Shown piece by piece: positions 43,916-56,800 of a DNA stretch of 64,000 nt. Source of the DNA: Flammula alnicola (Eukaryota; Basidiomycota; Agaricomycetes; Agaricales; Strophariaceae). The stretch covers positions 1 to 64,000 of the forward strand of contig JADNRV010000137.1 of NCBI GenBank assembly GCA_015499995.1, read 5' to 3'. The position numbers and the translations under genes are program-made. Numbering within the stretch: the first letter of the stretch is position 1; each line of letters starts with the position of its first letter. The notes beneath the pieces are model-generated. The model did no database searches. It was not told the origin of the DNA and worked only from the letters and a program-made list of their open reading frames with translations.

Positions 43916-44919
43916 GGCCTGGGCTGACTGAACGTTGAACGTTGAGGTCGAGAGAAGCCTGCTGGTCGTGGTATACGTTGGTCGAGTTGTGCAACGTGAA
44001 CGCGCGAACAGGTCAAACGGGCCTTTTGATGGGGCCCTTTTTCGCGACGCGACCCTGACCAGTAATATGCCCTGCCCGGGAGCTGTTATATATGATGGCA
44101 TCCAATAATGTACGACACCAACATCCAGTGCTTTCCGCAGCGACTGCCAGTGTCAACCAGTGAATTTCGATGGATGTCACTCTTATCAAGTGCTAGTAGG
44201 CCTGAGCGCTTACATCTGGAACTGGTCAGATCGCGGTCCTTTGATGCCAAATTGATGGGTTGTGTTGATTGGCGAACGAGAGATGCATTGGGGCCGCAAG
44301 AGCGTCATTGGCTGCATCGAATCGTGGAGGCCCGAGACCCCGCATCCAATCAAGTCGTCGAACTCGAGCTAGTGGATATCATTGAACCCACCTACTTACC
44401 GTAATAAGGAATGTTCATATTCATATCCATGTGCTCGTCCTCCTGCTGCTCAGCGCTCAGTGTTCATAGAGCATGAGTAGAGAGATTTGAAATAAATTTG
44501 GAGTGGCCGAGTATATTCCGCCATTAGTACCCATCCATTCATCGTCTATCAATCTTCTCGAAGTTCTTGCCACGCTAAGTCGCGCCAGAAATAGGACAGA
44601 CCAGGATGCTGTCGTTTTTGGGACGGACGGGTCCAGGCCTCTGATGCGAGAGATCGCGACGCGATCAACAGCGTGTGGGGTGGGGGGTTCGAATTACGCG
44701 TACGGTGAAAGTTAGTAGGCGCAGATTGTGATGGAAGACATGGATGGAAGGTCACCCCACGGGGAATGTGCGAATCAAAGCCAAGACGTGGCGAGTCGAG
44801 GTCGAGAGAAGCGTGCGGGATATTTCGGGGATTGATCAACGCGTCACTCCAGTATTACCTAATGGCCAATGCCGACCGACAGGAATATTTTACAAGCCCA
44901 GGCCGAACTTTACCTGTCT
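43916..44919. other. Divergent intergenic region between the MYND and acetyl-CoA hydrolase genes
   Basis: No gene is seen. It should hold both promoters. A minus-strand TATA-like box is at 44085-44092 and a plus-strand one at 44920-44925. Confidence 0.5.
44085..44092 (-). promoter_or_regulatory. TATA-like box of the MYND gene
   Basis: TATATAAC on the minus strand lies about 170 bases upstream of the chosen start, in an otherwise GC-rich stretch. Confidence 0.4.
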
Positions 44920-44925
44920 TATATA
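44920..44925 (+). promoter_or_regulatory. TATA box of the acetyl-CoA hydrolase gene
   Basis: TATATA (context CTTATATAGG) lies 43 bases before the start codon, a normal fungal spacing. Confidence 0.6.
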
Positions 44926-44967
44926 GGATACCATGTGTCTAACAAACCCCACTCTTTTTCTCTTACA

Positions 44968-47900
44968 ATGCGTACGACGCCCTTCCTCCGCAACATATCC
45001 ATCCCTCGCGCGGGCTCTCCCCTCCAGCCCTCTGCCGCTCTCAGAGAGCGCGTCAGGCGTCCTGGGTATCTCTCTAGACTCGCCAACCCCGAGGATCTTG
45101 CGCCCTTGTTCAAGGTCTGTCTGTCTTACCTTTTCGTTGGCACGATTCTTATGTGGTGTGTAGAATGATGACTACGTATGTGTTTTGGGTAGAAGAGGCA
45201 GGCAGATGATTGACACGACTTCAGATCGGATGGTCTGGTTTTACTGGTGTCGGATACCCAAAGAGCGTCCCTACCGTACGTCCTTCCTGCGTTACACATG
45301 GGCATGCGCTGACTGTGTTTCGATCGTCCTGTCCATCCTTGCTCCCTCCGTGCTGCTCCGGCTCCATCTGTGAATCGTGTACCAATGCACATTGCACACT
45401 GTCGGCCTCGGCCTCTCTGCGCCTTATCTCTCCCTCGCGCCTTTCAATCCTGCCTACCCTGCACCTTCCATCCTCACTCACATCCACTTGCGCCGATTTC
45501 GATTTTGGCTTTCGTAATATTAATTATCCCATGCCCTGAACTCCGCATCCCACATGACACCTTCTATCCATCCGCCCCACCCCCGCATTCCACTGTTCCT
45601 TACGTACACCCCATTCCCTTTACACCCCGCCTATCTTCAACCCAAAAATAGGCCATAGCCGACCACATCGAGAAGAACAACCTCCAAGCCGACCCCGCTA
45701 CCAAGAAAAAGTTCAACCTCTTTGTTGGCGCGTCTGTTGGGCCTGAGGTGGAGGATCGATGGGCGGATATGGATATGTGAGTGTCTTTTTTTTTCCCAGT
45801 TGAGGTGTTTTGTTCGAGGCTCTGGGGTCGGAATGGGACGAGAGCCAGAGCTGATTTGAGAGGCGGCATCGCTTGTTCATATGCACTACGCTAACCCTTC
45901 GTTTCCAGGATCGCCCGGAGGTACCCCCATCAAGTCGGCAAGAACATCGCCAAGGGCATTAATGCTGGCCGGATCGAGTTTGCGGATAAGCATTTGTCTA
46001 GTGCGTCTTTCTCTCTCCTCTACCTCCTCCGTTCCTCCAGATCCTTCGTCTCCCAAACCCAAACCCAATTCCTAACAAAAACAAGAAACAAAGCTAACTG
46101 AACCCAAATAGTGTTCCCGCAAGACCTGACGTACGGGTACTACAACCTGCACAAGAAGCACGGCGACCCGACCAAGCCGCTCGACTGGGCCATCATCGAG
46201 GCGACGGCGGTGACGGAGGATGGGTGGATCGTGCCTGGTGCGTCTCGGTGTCTCGGTGTCTCGTACTCATCCGCTAACGGTCACAATTCACATGCTCTAC
46301 TGACGAACAATAAACAGGCGCCTCGGTCGGCGCTACGCCTGAGATCCTGCAGTCGGCGGAGAAGATCATCATCGAAGTGAACACGCACATCCCGAACCTT
46401 GAAGGTTGCATGATATCAATCAGTCGTTCGTGCCGCCGAAGCGGTTGCCTTATGTGCGTCCTATATTCCTTTCGCGAATGCTGACCACTTAATATCTACT
46501 ACATGCAGCTCGTCGTGCACCCGCAAGACCGTATCGGGACCACCGCCGTCCCCATCGACCCCGACCGCGTCGTAGCGATCGTAGAGTCGACGCATCCCGA
46601 TAACACAGGATCCAACGCGCCCGAGGTATCTCTCTCCCATTTATCCAGTCCCACTCTTCCCTAACCAACCCTCTTCCTCTTCCCCAATCCAATCAAGACC
46701 GCAGACTCGCGCGCCATCGCCGGCCACCTCATCGCCTTCCTCTCCGCCGAAGTCGCCGCGGGCCGGCTGCCCAAGTCCCTCCTGCCCTTGCAGTCGGGCA
46801 TCGGCAACGTCGCGAACAGCATCATCGGCGGGCTGGCGGAGGGCCCGTTCGAGGGCGTGCATGTGTGGACGGAGGTGCTGCAGGATACGTTCATCAAGTT
46901 TTTGGACTCGGGTAAGTTGGCGTTTGCGACGGCGACGAGTATTAGGTTCAGTCCGAGGGGTGCGTTTTTTTTTTTTTTTTTTTTTGGTTTTTGGGACGGT
47001 TGAGAATTTTTGGGATTTTTTTTTGTTTTCGTAGGTTTGACCACTTTTACAAAAGTCCGTCTCTCTCTCTTCATCAACACCATCCAAATATTAATTAACC
47101 CCCCACCCTCCCTCCCTCCCTGTATGTAGACTGGGCGACGTACAAAGACCGCCTCCTCCTGCGCTCGCAGCAGGTAGCGAACTCGCCCGAACTCATCCGC
47201 CGCCTCGGCGTCATCGCCATGAACACGCCCCTGGAAGTGGATATCTACGCCCACGCGAACTCGACGAATGCGCTGGGCTCGAGGATGTTGAATGGTCTTG
47301 GAGGCAGCGCGGATTTTTTGAGGAATGCGAAGTTGTCGATTATGCATACGCCTTCTGCGTGAGTTGGGGTTGGGTGACAGGATATTGTGCGGGATGCTGA
47401 CTGAGTTTTTGTGTAGGCGCCCGTCGAAGACGGACCCGACGGGTATTAGCTGCATCGTGCCTTTTGCGTCGCATATTGACCAGACTGGTGCGTTTTCTCG
47501 TCTTCTTTCGTCTCTTCGTCTCTTCCTCCTTCTTTTACTCACCCACCCATTTTCACCCTCCTAAACAGAACACGACCTCGACGTCATCGTCACCGAACAA
47601 GGGCTCGCGGACCTGCGCGGCCTCTCGCCCGCGAGCGCGCGCCGGTGATCATCCAGAACTGCGCGCACCCGGACTACAGGGCGTCGTTGATGGAGTATTA
47701 TGAGCGCTCGCTGTTTGAGTGCTTGAAGAGGGGCGCGGGGCACGAGCCGCATATGTTGAGGGTGAGTTCGTTCGTTTGTTTTTCGTTTGGGCTTTGCTTT
47801 GGGCTTTGCTTTGGAGAGGGAGGGGTCGTTCGGGTTTGGCCTTGACGATTGTTCGAGCCTAGGCTTTGACGGCTGCTTGAGCTTTGGTCTGGGGTTACGG

Positions 47901-48079
47901 CGTTCCTCCGAGCTTTCTTGGTCGTTCGACCTTTGGTGCTCGTGCGAATTTGGGATATTTTTTTTGCGTTGTGTGCATGGGTGGATGGCTGACGGTGAAT
48001 TTGTTTATTTTAGAACGCGTTCAAGTTCCACACCAACTTTATGGAGCATGGCACGATGAAGATCAAAAACTGGGATTAA
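44968..48079 (+). CDS. ACH1: Acetyl-CoA hydrolase / acetate CoA-transferase, with three one-base deletions
   Basis: Fourteen exons: 44968-45114, 45164-45175, 45225-45275, 45652-45776, 45909-46000, 46112-46237, 46318-46453, 46509-46625, 46698-46959, 47035-47054, 47130-47358, 47417-47487, 47569-47761, 48014-48079. They encode a protein of about 549 aa collinear with fungal ACH1. Segments include [79 protein letters not shown] and HGTMKIKNW. The enzyme acts in mitochondria on acetyl-CoA/succinyl-CoA, detoxifying or recycling acetate; the N-terminus is basic, as in an import signal. The frame slips by one base at 46404-46407 (before [11 protein letters not shown]), within 47035-47040 (before DHFY), and at 47628-47630 (CCC, in the stretch before RVII/PVII). 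Otherwise conservation is excellent. I suspect sequence errors. A 376-base C/T-rich intron follows exon 3. Confidence 0.9.
45164..45175 (+). other. 12-nt micro-exon of the acetyl-CoA hydrolase gene
   Basis: AATGATGACTAC encodes NDDY, exactly filling the NGDY position between LFK and [12 protein letters not shown] in the family. It has a GTGTAG acceptor and a GTATGT donor, and both flanking introns are phase 0. Confidence 0.8.
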
Positions 48080-49550
48080 GTAAGTAAGCGTGGGGTTGTA
48101 TGTAACTCGGCGTGCATGATTTATGTAGGTGCTATTCGACGTTGGGGGTTGATGGTAAAGACAACTTTAGGGGGGTGTTGGTTTAATTTAATAGAGAAAG
48201 AGGACTTTTCACGGTATTGTTGAGGAGAACGACACGCGTGTCCTGGTTTGGCTTTGTCCTCCGCCCAGTGAGAGGAGACGGAGCCTGGATGTGAGGGAGG
48301 CTTAGGCGATGCAGAATTCGAGTGGAGGAAAAGGAAAAAGTAAAACATTCTTACGAGATGTAATATCTATCGTTAGATGTGCTCAATGTTGGTGTGAGGT
48401 GCTGCTATAGATTTTTCATTGTCAAAACTTAAAAGTATGAGCGAGGTCTTCGAGTTTGGTGCCGAGATGGAGGACCTGCGGACTCCGATATCTGTGCACG
48501 ATTATCCAGGCAACCTGGAGTAAAACACACAGGCGGTGCTCTAGCTTTTTCGAGCGAGTGCCTTTATTGCATATAGCGAAAATCTCCAGGAAAAAATAGT
48601 CTCGGCGTCCCCATCCTCTTTGGGACAGGAAGGACCAGCTGGGAGTGATGCTCTGAGCGAACGCAGCCATGATAAACTCCAGAACCGTACGTGCAGTTGT
48701 TCAACAACCTGTCGCGTTACGCCTAACACAGGCTTCGAATAACTAACATCGCCCTTCCAACAGAGATAACTTGGAGTAACCGATCGATATCGATGAAAAG
48801 CAATGACCACGATGTTAAAAGACATACAAAATCCGTCCTCCCAGGACACGTCGAACAGAAAGGTTGAAAGGTTGGAGAGAGGTTGGAGAAAGGCTAGGAT
48901 TTAGATTTATCTACCACCACTTCAATCTGTCCTCGTGTTTGAATATTACTTGCTTGTGAAATGCATTCACCGATGCGGTAACGGATCGATACATCGTAAA
49001 GTTTATCTTTCTCTCTCCAAACGGTACCGGCACATGTTATACGCACATGCGGCCTCAGCAATAATTCAGGGATTCGACATTGTGAACCGCACCGTCCACG
49101 ATTGCCTTATCAAACTTAAAGATGACCGCAGAAGCATTTGCAAAGATAAAATTGCCAAAGTCGACCCGGCGCGACAGTGGACGTTCTGGCCATTCTCACG
49201 GGCTGGCGTATCAGTCTACCAGTGGGTTACTTTCATGCTCATCTACCCTTAATCCAGCGATGGTCCGAATCGCAGTCTTGAAAGGATGGCCGGAACAGCT
49301 GACATAAACTTATGCCCGTTGACCTCAGGCTGTCAGAACGTATTTTCTGACGCCACGACTTTATTTTCGGGCAGCGAATTCGGACAGGAATGCTGTGAGT
49401 TTCTGTGAAAAAACAACTATTAGCCGACCTCCGCACGACAAGTCACTGTGGACTGCCGTCGGCACAGGTCGGCACTTGGCGTCATAATGCCGTGGGCGCA
49501 GAAATGGTGCGTTCCCTTTCATGTTGCTTTCTTTCACTCGTCGTGTTGCC
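48080..49550. other. Spacer without a supported gene
   Basis: Open frames on both strands lack family-like content or splice logic. The 3' end of the hydrolase and the promoter of the F-box gene lie here. Confidence 0.45.
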
Positions 49551-51404
49551 ATGTCTCATCTCATTGACTTACCAGAAGAACTCAGAATACAAATCCTGTC
49601 TAATCTGGATTATCGCTCACTTCTTCGTTGCGCTTCGGTACGTCCAATCACCCATATCGCCCATGTTCGAGTACCTCACCGTTTCATCCGATAGGTCTGC
49701 ACATCACTGTATCACACCCTCAAACAATCTTCCTCACTCCAATATACCATCGAACTTGCTCTCAATGGCATGCAGGATGCAGGAACCGATATCCCATACG
49801 CTGAGCTTCTGTCGCGTCTGCGAAGTCGACGCACAGCATGGACACAGTTGGATTGCAAGGATCTCACAGTGATACCTATCGGAAACGAGTGTCAAGCATA
49901 CGAGCTCGTCGGAGGGGCCTTTGCCAAATCGAGCGGGCAGGACCTCAAGGTTATGTGGCTTCCAACTGCCACGAATGAGGGCCACACATTGTATCGCCTG
50001 TCTGTGGGTATTCCGATCAGGGATTTCGCCATAGATCCCACTCTCGACGTTGTCGCTATTCTTGAGGACGATAACTTGTGAGTGCGCCGTTGTCTTCTAG
50101 ACGCCTCCTACTGAACTGGAAAACTCCAGACCCATGTCTTTCACCCAAGCACGTCACGTCCGCATCCACATCCGTTCGATATCCACAAACCATACGCACC
50201 CTCTCGCCCGCCAGAGCCCACTATGCTTCGATGTTCCAGCGCATTCCGAATACGGAAACGCGCTGTTCACCGCCGTTATCCAGCTCGCTGAAGATTTGGT
50301 CTCGCTCTACACTTCTAAAGGTCACACAGTGTTCATGCCGAGGGTGTTGATATGGAATTGGAAGAAGGGTGTTCTCATATACGTGCGTCCACTACTATGC
50401 CCTTGGTACCCAAATGGATGTTGATATTTGTCTTCCAGGACTCCGATATAACAGGTCTACCATCTGGCACATACGACTTCACGCTTCTAAATCGCAGCTC
50501 ATTCCTTCTGACTTCCACAAAAAACCACGGTTCTCTGCAGCTTTTTAGCCTCCTCGACTCCCCCGCGTCTTCCCCTGAGCTCGTCACAACGCTCAGCCTC
50601 CCCACTTTGAACCCAACCTATCGCATCCACTCCTTCGGCATCCACTCAGGCCCCATCCACAGCAATCCACCCCCCAACGCGCCGTTCACGAGCGTAGACG
50701 CGGAGCGCCTTCATGTGGTTAATATCACTTATTGGACAGCAACCCCGATGCACGGTGACCAGGGCTTGTTCGCGTTTTCGATGTATGTTCATAATCGAGT
50801 GTTTCTGGCGTACTTGGAGGGGCGGGGACGGACATGCACAGTGCGCTATGACTCCATAGGCGAAACTGACGATTCTAGGGACAATCCTGATGACTCCGTT
50901 GTTGAATGGGACGCGTGGGGACCCCAAAACACGTTGTTTATGCCTAGTCGATCACCACCGCATTGGTTAAGGTATGTGCGCCATCATTCTTCTAGTATTA
51001 TTCAATGATCTCTCTGAGATAACCCTCCCCATTACTCTATAGATACGTTCACGGCCAACGCGTCATCTGTTCCACCGGAACCCCGGTCATCGACGTTCTG
51101 GATTTCGGCTACTCCCCTACCAAGTCAACGGTTCAACTCTGCGTCTCCACGACCAGCTTCCCTGTGTTCGTCGCGGACGTCGTCACGCGGCTTCCTTGCC
51201 ACACGTCGCAGCGCGAGTTGGATGATGAGTTCTATGCATATATGATTGACGAGGATAGGATTATTGGACTTGTGGTGAGTTTTCTTTTTTGTTTTGGCGT
51301 CCTGTCTCTTTGCGTAAACGTTGCTGATATGATATGACACTTTGGTTACATTTGTTTAGATGGATCAGGAGGGTAACATGGAACTGCATGTATATTCGCT
51401 TTGA
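49551..51404 (+). CDS. F-box protein (510 aa)
   Basis: Six exons, 49551-49637, 49695-50077, 50130-50382, 50439-50971, 51043-51274 and 51360-51404, total 1533 nt in frame with GT-AG introns. The F-box is at the very N-terminus: LIDLPEELRIQILSNLDYRS then LLRCASVCTSLYHTLKQSS, split by intron 1. The rest alternates short hydrophobic strands (DFAIDPTLDVVAILEDDN, VLIWNWKKGVLIY, SSFLLTSTKNHGSLQLFSL, YVHGQRVICSTGTPVIDVLDFGY). This pattern resembles a beta-propeller-like substrate domain common in mushroom F-box proteins. It would link Skp1-Cullin1 to unknown substrates. The gene is fully intact, in contrast to several neighbours. Confidence 0.9.
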
Positions 51405-51840
51405 TAAGGATAGTTCGAGTAGCTTGCTGTTGTCTTCCGAACAATGCAAGGGTGAATATACTTCTTAATCTGAATTCGCCTCTTCCCCGACTGCATCTTC
51501 TTGCGTATGTTTACCAGCCTCCTGTCCCTCATCAATGTAAATATCGTTCATTTGAGCGAACTTGAGCCAGGCAGGAACTTCCAGGAAGCCATATTTCGCT
51601 CTTCGCCTGGACTCTCCCATATGTGAGCTCCGAGTTCAATTTTAACGGGCGACACCAGCCAGTTCGTTGCATCCAAGCTCGATATATTTACTATGAAAAT
51701 TGTTCTCGTTGCAAAGTTACGCAGACCGAGTAGAAGTACTTATTGTCCAATTAAGTATGATGCTCACTGCAAATCGTGCAAGATAATCGATAGAACGACC
51801 ATATCTTCGTGACTTGATCCCCAAACTTCACCAATCACAG
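51405..51840. other. Short spacer between convergent genes
   Basis: No gene is seen. It holds the 3' ends of the F-box and oxidase genes. Confidence 0.5.
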
Positions 51841-53780
51841 TCACTCCTGGATCGCTGTCGGGAAATTGAGCGTATCCTGTGTGTCGTATTTATCTTTCAA
51901 GCTCTTCAGTCTTGGATAATTCGCCCCATAATAGAGGTTTTGCCCTGATGAAAAAAGAAATCGGAACGTCAGTTAATTTATTCTTGGCGAGGAAAGTATC
52001 GGACGCACAGTTTTCCAGCCGGTCGTCTACATAGTTCGGGTATGCTCTGGATACGAAGGATATGCTTATAAGACGTTGAATAGAAAATAGGAGGTTGAGA
52101 TCTTCGACGCACCCATAATCCCAATTAGACGGACTGTTATTCAAGAGGCTATTCACCATGCCTAGATCAACGAGCATCAGATGCTTCAATAGGCTCTCGT
52201 TTGAAATAAAACGCACCATCCAAAAGCGTAAACCCTTCCTGTGGAAATGGAGGAACGCCTCCGCGGGCAGAGGTATAGAACTGGATTGTGAACATCGAGT
52301 TACGATTCGAAAATGCGGTCGCGTTGCTTGGTACGTTGTTAATCGCCGAGTTGGTTCCGCCGTACAGCTCGACCTCGACAAACCAATCCTGTGATAATAT
52401 CAGGAAATGCACTGACAGAAGAGGGAGAAGGCTGGAGCACATACGGTATTTGTTCCAAATCCCTGATTTGCAAGATAACTCATGAACGCCATGCCGGCTT
52501 TAGTCGATATCGGAGACGCTTCGGGCGTCATCAACGACTTCACGTAGAACGTATCATGCGCATCCGGGATACCTGCGGTATTGAGCCTCCCCAATCCGCC
52601 GAGATATTGCACGCTATTAATATAAGTGCCGACCGTCAGATTCTTGCTCTGGGCAGTTGGTACTTTGGCGAGGAAGCGGGCAATGACCCCGGCGAACTCG
52701 TTTGCGGGGGCGTACCAACCCCCTGTAAGCCCGAAGTTGACACGCCCCTTGGAGGAACCGGCGCGTAAGACGAGCTCAGCGGCGAATTCTTGTGGGAGGT
52801 TTGGGGTCTGCACGAAGGATTGGAAGGCGGAAAGAGCAGATGCCGCGGATGATGCGGAGAGGTCCCATTTATATTCAAAGACCGTTGCTGAGCCAGGAGC
52901 CGCAAATGTGTTGGCGCGGATGGAGGTGACGATGCCGAAGGAGCTGGGCGCTCCGCGGAGGGCCTGATTTTTAATTGGTCAATGTCTATTTTCGTCACGA
53001 TTTGCGCCAATGAAATGAAGACATACCCAGAAGAGATCAGGATTGTTCGTGCTGGAAGCGACGACGATCGCACCATTAGCGAGGACGACTTGAAGGGATT
53101 GAATGGTGTCAAGTGTTAGGCCCCATTTACGAGACGTAAATCCGTAACCACCATAACCTGCAAAAAAATGTAGGTCAGCGTTGAAAACGGCACGAACGAG
53201 AACGCTGACCTGAATGACCGCCCATTCCAACATATGGGCACGTTCCATGCGGCAGCGCCCTCCCCTTGTTATTCAATGCCAAAGCAACATCTCCCAACCT
53301 ATTTCCGGGACCAATCGTTGCAATTTTCGTTGTCGAATCAACGATGACCGACTTGAAATTGCCCATATCTACGACCAGAACGCCGTTTTTACCCCCAAGC
53401 CCATTGGCGATGTAGCTGTGGCCTCCGCTGCGTGCAACAACTTGAAGATTGAATGCTGCGCCGATTTTCATTGCGGTAGAAACATCTTGTGCGCTATTGG
53501 GATAAGCGACGGCAGCGGGTAGAAATGTGTATCGCAAGTTAACTGTCTTGACCGAAAGAAGGCTTAGCGGTTATTATTCTGCGGATCCGCAGACGAGAAT
53601 GGGGAGGTACCGATAAGACGTACATGCTGTGCTGGCATTTGAATAAGCAGAATTTCCGGGGAAGAGCACCTTGAAGTTTTGACCTGTCAGGTCTGAGATA
53701 AGGTCTGCACTGACTGCCGTAATAAACACGGTAGAGATGCATAGCAGACGAAAAGCTGATGGAATGAGATAGCAAACCAT
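51841..53780 (-). CDS. Secreted FAD-linked oxidase, AA7 glucooligosaccharide-oxidase type (500 aa)
   Basis: Eight exons on the minus strand: 53780-53624, 53542-53210, 53157-53027, 52963-52445, 52388-52217, 52161-52113, 52046-52009, 51944-51841. They total 1503 nt in frame. A signal peptide (MVCYLIPSAFRLLC...AVSA) precedes the FAD-binding-4 domain. His94 in ARSGGHSY and Cys154 in HGTCPYVG are 60 residues apart, exactly the spacing of the two flavin-anchoring residues in glucooligosaccharide oxidase. FAD should therefore be bound by two covalent links. A central domain follows, and the C-terminal berberine-bridge signature is present: AYPNYVDDRLENW, NLYYGANYPRLKSLKDKYD. The enzyme would oxidise sugars or alcohols outside the cell with release of H2O2. 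It appears intact. Confidence 0.92.
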
Positions 53781-53821
53781 CTTTCGTATGCCTCTTGGTT
53801 GAGTAGAAGTGTCTCGAAGCC

Positions 53822-53827
53822 TTTATA
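53822..53827 (-). promoter_or_regulatory. TATA box of the AA7 oxidase gene
   Basis: TATAAA on the minus strand (context CGTATAAAGGC) lies 41 bases upstream of the start codon at 53780 and supports that start. Confidence 0.65.
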
Positions 53828-56800
53828 CGAGACAGCTAGCTTCGATACGTCGACCAGAGTCCGAAGCATAAAAAGGGCTTCCTAGATGATCTCGTAGAGC
53901 AGCGGGTCTAGGATGTGGTGTGCTGAGTCTTAAGCGTAGATCATATCCGAGATATCCATGGGTGAAACAGCAGATGCGTATCCGTCAGGGCACGACGGAT
54001 ATGCAGCGCAGAGTTGCATAATTCGTCGGTGCTCCATCCCAGGCAAGAGTTGTGCCCGTTGAGGTCTGAGAGCGGTATTCCTCGTCCGCGATGTCAGAAG
54101 GGGCAGGAATGATATGCGATAGAATCTATCAGATAATTGTCGGGCATATAGCGTACCCAAGGGCATCCATTTCATTATCGGCATCCTTCAGACGGCGTCC
54201 TTGAAACCATTGAGACTTGAGTCAAGTACTGGTAGCGATCGCAGTAAAGTGACCATGAATCACTCACTATCTGAATCAGAAAGAGGAGAACTCGAAATCA
54301 AGAGACACATCAACACCACAAAAAAAACCGATGATGCCCCATTCGAGTTGCATAGCCCCAACTTGACCCCAAAGAGCCATCATCCACGAAGATCCTCAAG
54401 TCAAGCGTCGAATTAATGCGTGATGATTAGAGGGAAATAAAACCATTTTCATGACAAGTGCGGGGAGATCTTGTTGAAGTCGTTCTGCTGAAACTGTCGC
54501 TGAAGCTGGCTGCTGCCACTGGACACACAAACCTCCTGCGGCAGGCGGTGACATCCTCGGCATGTCACATGATATTCATTCTAATTTTTTGCGCTTCAGA
54601 AATTAATCACTGAAATCAGAGCTCTGAAGCACGTTGTCAATGGCTAAGCCATAGGCTGCACGAACAGAAAATATACCCTTTGGTAGCAATGTCATCGGTA
54701 TACTGTCCGGTATAAAGTTTATCATTGAACATTCAACTACGTATGTATAAACAGCTGCCAAGAAGTACATGAGAGAGCGTTCTCCATCCAGTGCTTCAGC
54801 CGCTTTTTATATTTGAGGCTCATCTGCATCCACGCTATATTGTGAACGACCTTAACGATCAACGGCGAGACATGACCTAGCTTGCAGACATGGTGAAAAA
54901 TTGCCCACAAAGCAGTCGGGCTTAGGCAGTCTTCCATCGGAACGCAGGAATAATGGACATCTGACTTCTGCCCAACAGGGAAGAAGCGCTTTGCGATCCA
55001 TGGTCTGCTAGCGGTCGCGTTCTCAATTCGTTCCGAAACTCGAGCTTCCTGGCATTAGAACTTGCACCCGTGGGTTAATTTGGTATGATTTCGGAGGCGA
55101 TATCAAATGTTGTATCCATTGGCGTCCATGTAGCATAGGAACAACATGGAGTAAGGGGTACGAAAGACAGACAGGGGGAGCAGTTTGCTTGTTTGACTCT
55201 GAGAGCGAACGCTGAAGTGTGTGTATTGCGCAGCCAAAATGCGTGGATGGGGAAACTTTTTATCCTGTATTTTTATCCGAGGGGGCGACCAAATAAATAC
55301 ACTGCCACTTGAGTCCAATTAACGGCCAGCGGACGTAACCAACCGCGACCGAGAGAAACGGACCTCGAGTAATTAGGCATGTTCCCCGGGGCCGGAATCC
55401 CGTCCGTAGCTTTTAAGATCCTAGAACCAGGCTGACCCAGAAGGTGAGTGCGACTGTGGTATCGGTGCTTATTGGCGACACCTGATGAAGAGTTGATGTC
55501 TGAAAGGTCGCAGCAGATAACAACAGATAGTACATACTTTGACTGACCGGTGAATTGATTGCAACATTAGCTGCGGTGTGTCGTCATCGATTTATGGACT
55601 GGGGCGAGAAGAGGCGTCGAGAACCATGTTCGAAGGCCCATGGTCGGATAATTGATGAAAGCATGTCGATATTCCAATAATATCGTGACGCCACCGATAC
55701 GACATCATGCATCATGGATAATGACGAGTTATAATAGAGCATAAGAGTCAGAGAACATTCAACAGCCAAGGCGGTGTTGGACAGACGAAAACATATCAGC
55801 TGGAAGGCCACCAGTCATGCTGTATCCACTGTGAGACATTTTTGAAATTTAGGCTGACCAGAATCAAAAACCTTCCACGGGCTACAGACCTGCTCTCAAC
55901 ACCTGCCAATCATCCTGTTGACCTCGACAGAGAAGGAGCAGTTGAGTCTTAATAGCCGTGATAGTGCTCTCCGAATCGTTAGGAGAACATATATCCAGGA
56001 AAGAACGTGGTGATTATGAACCCTGACCGGGAGTGATTTGAGTGGCCACGGCGACGAGTTTGATGGAAATTGAGGGAACAGAGAGCGAGGCGGGAGCGCA
56101 CAACCGCGATTGCGCAAGGGCATCGCGATGGCGGTGATTCACAACCATCATACAGGCCCGGAAGGGGAAAGGCAAATGCAATGGATGCTGCTCCGACCCT
56201 GCTCGTTGGTGAAGATGAGTACGACGAAACATGGGGGAACCACACAACAAGGAAACGTACATAGTGTTTCAACCCTGCCCTCCCGCTGAGAATTCCGAGG
56301 AGGGCGAAAGACATGCGCCAGGGCAAATGCGTTTCTTCGACAACGAACCACACGTTGTTAATCTGGAGCTAGAGAGGAACTTTCGCAAGGATTGGAATCG
56401 TTAAGTGGACGGCATGAAATAAATACTTTTAAGCGTTGGACGAGGTTCCGGTAAGGCCAAATGACACCAATAAGTCCTTTGTTGTATTCATTGGAGAGGG
56501 ATTTCGAATGGAAGTAGGGAGCTACGCCCATAAGCTGTCAAAGTATACATACTATTTGCCAGACTGGGCACAAGTACAACAATCCCGAGTTTAGCGAAGA
56601 TAGCCTAATACGCAGAGTACTTACTTGCATATTTAGTGCACACCGTTAACAGCGCGACGGTCGTTGTTCACCGACGAGCGGAACAATTATCAAACACGTA
56701 CTGTAGGATCCGATCTAGCCTCGACATTTCGACGGTTTGACATGTAACCGTTTTTGTTCATGCACACCAAGATGACAGGCAAGGAAAGATTGTCGCCGCT

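Noticed and set aside
44640..44720. Possible tRNA gene suggested by GGTTCGAATTAC (B-box-like)
   Set aside because: No A-box at the right distance and no acceptor stem pairing could be found.
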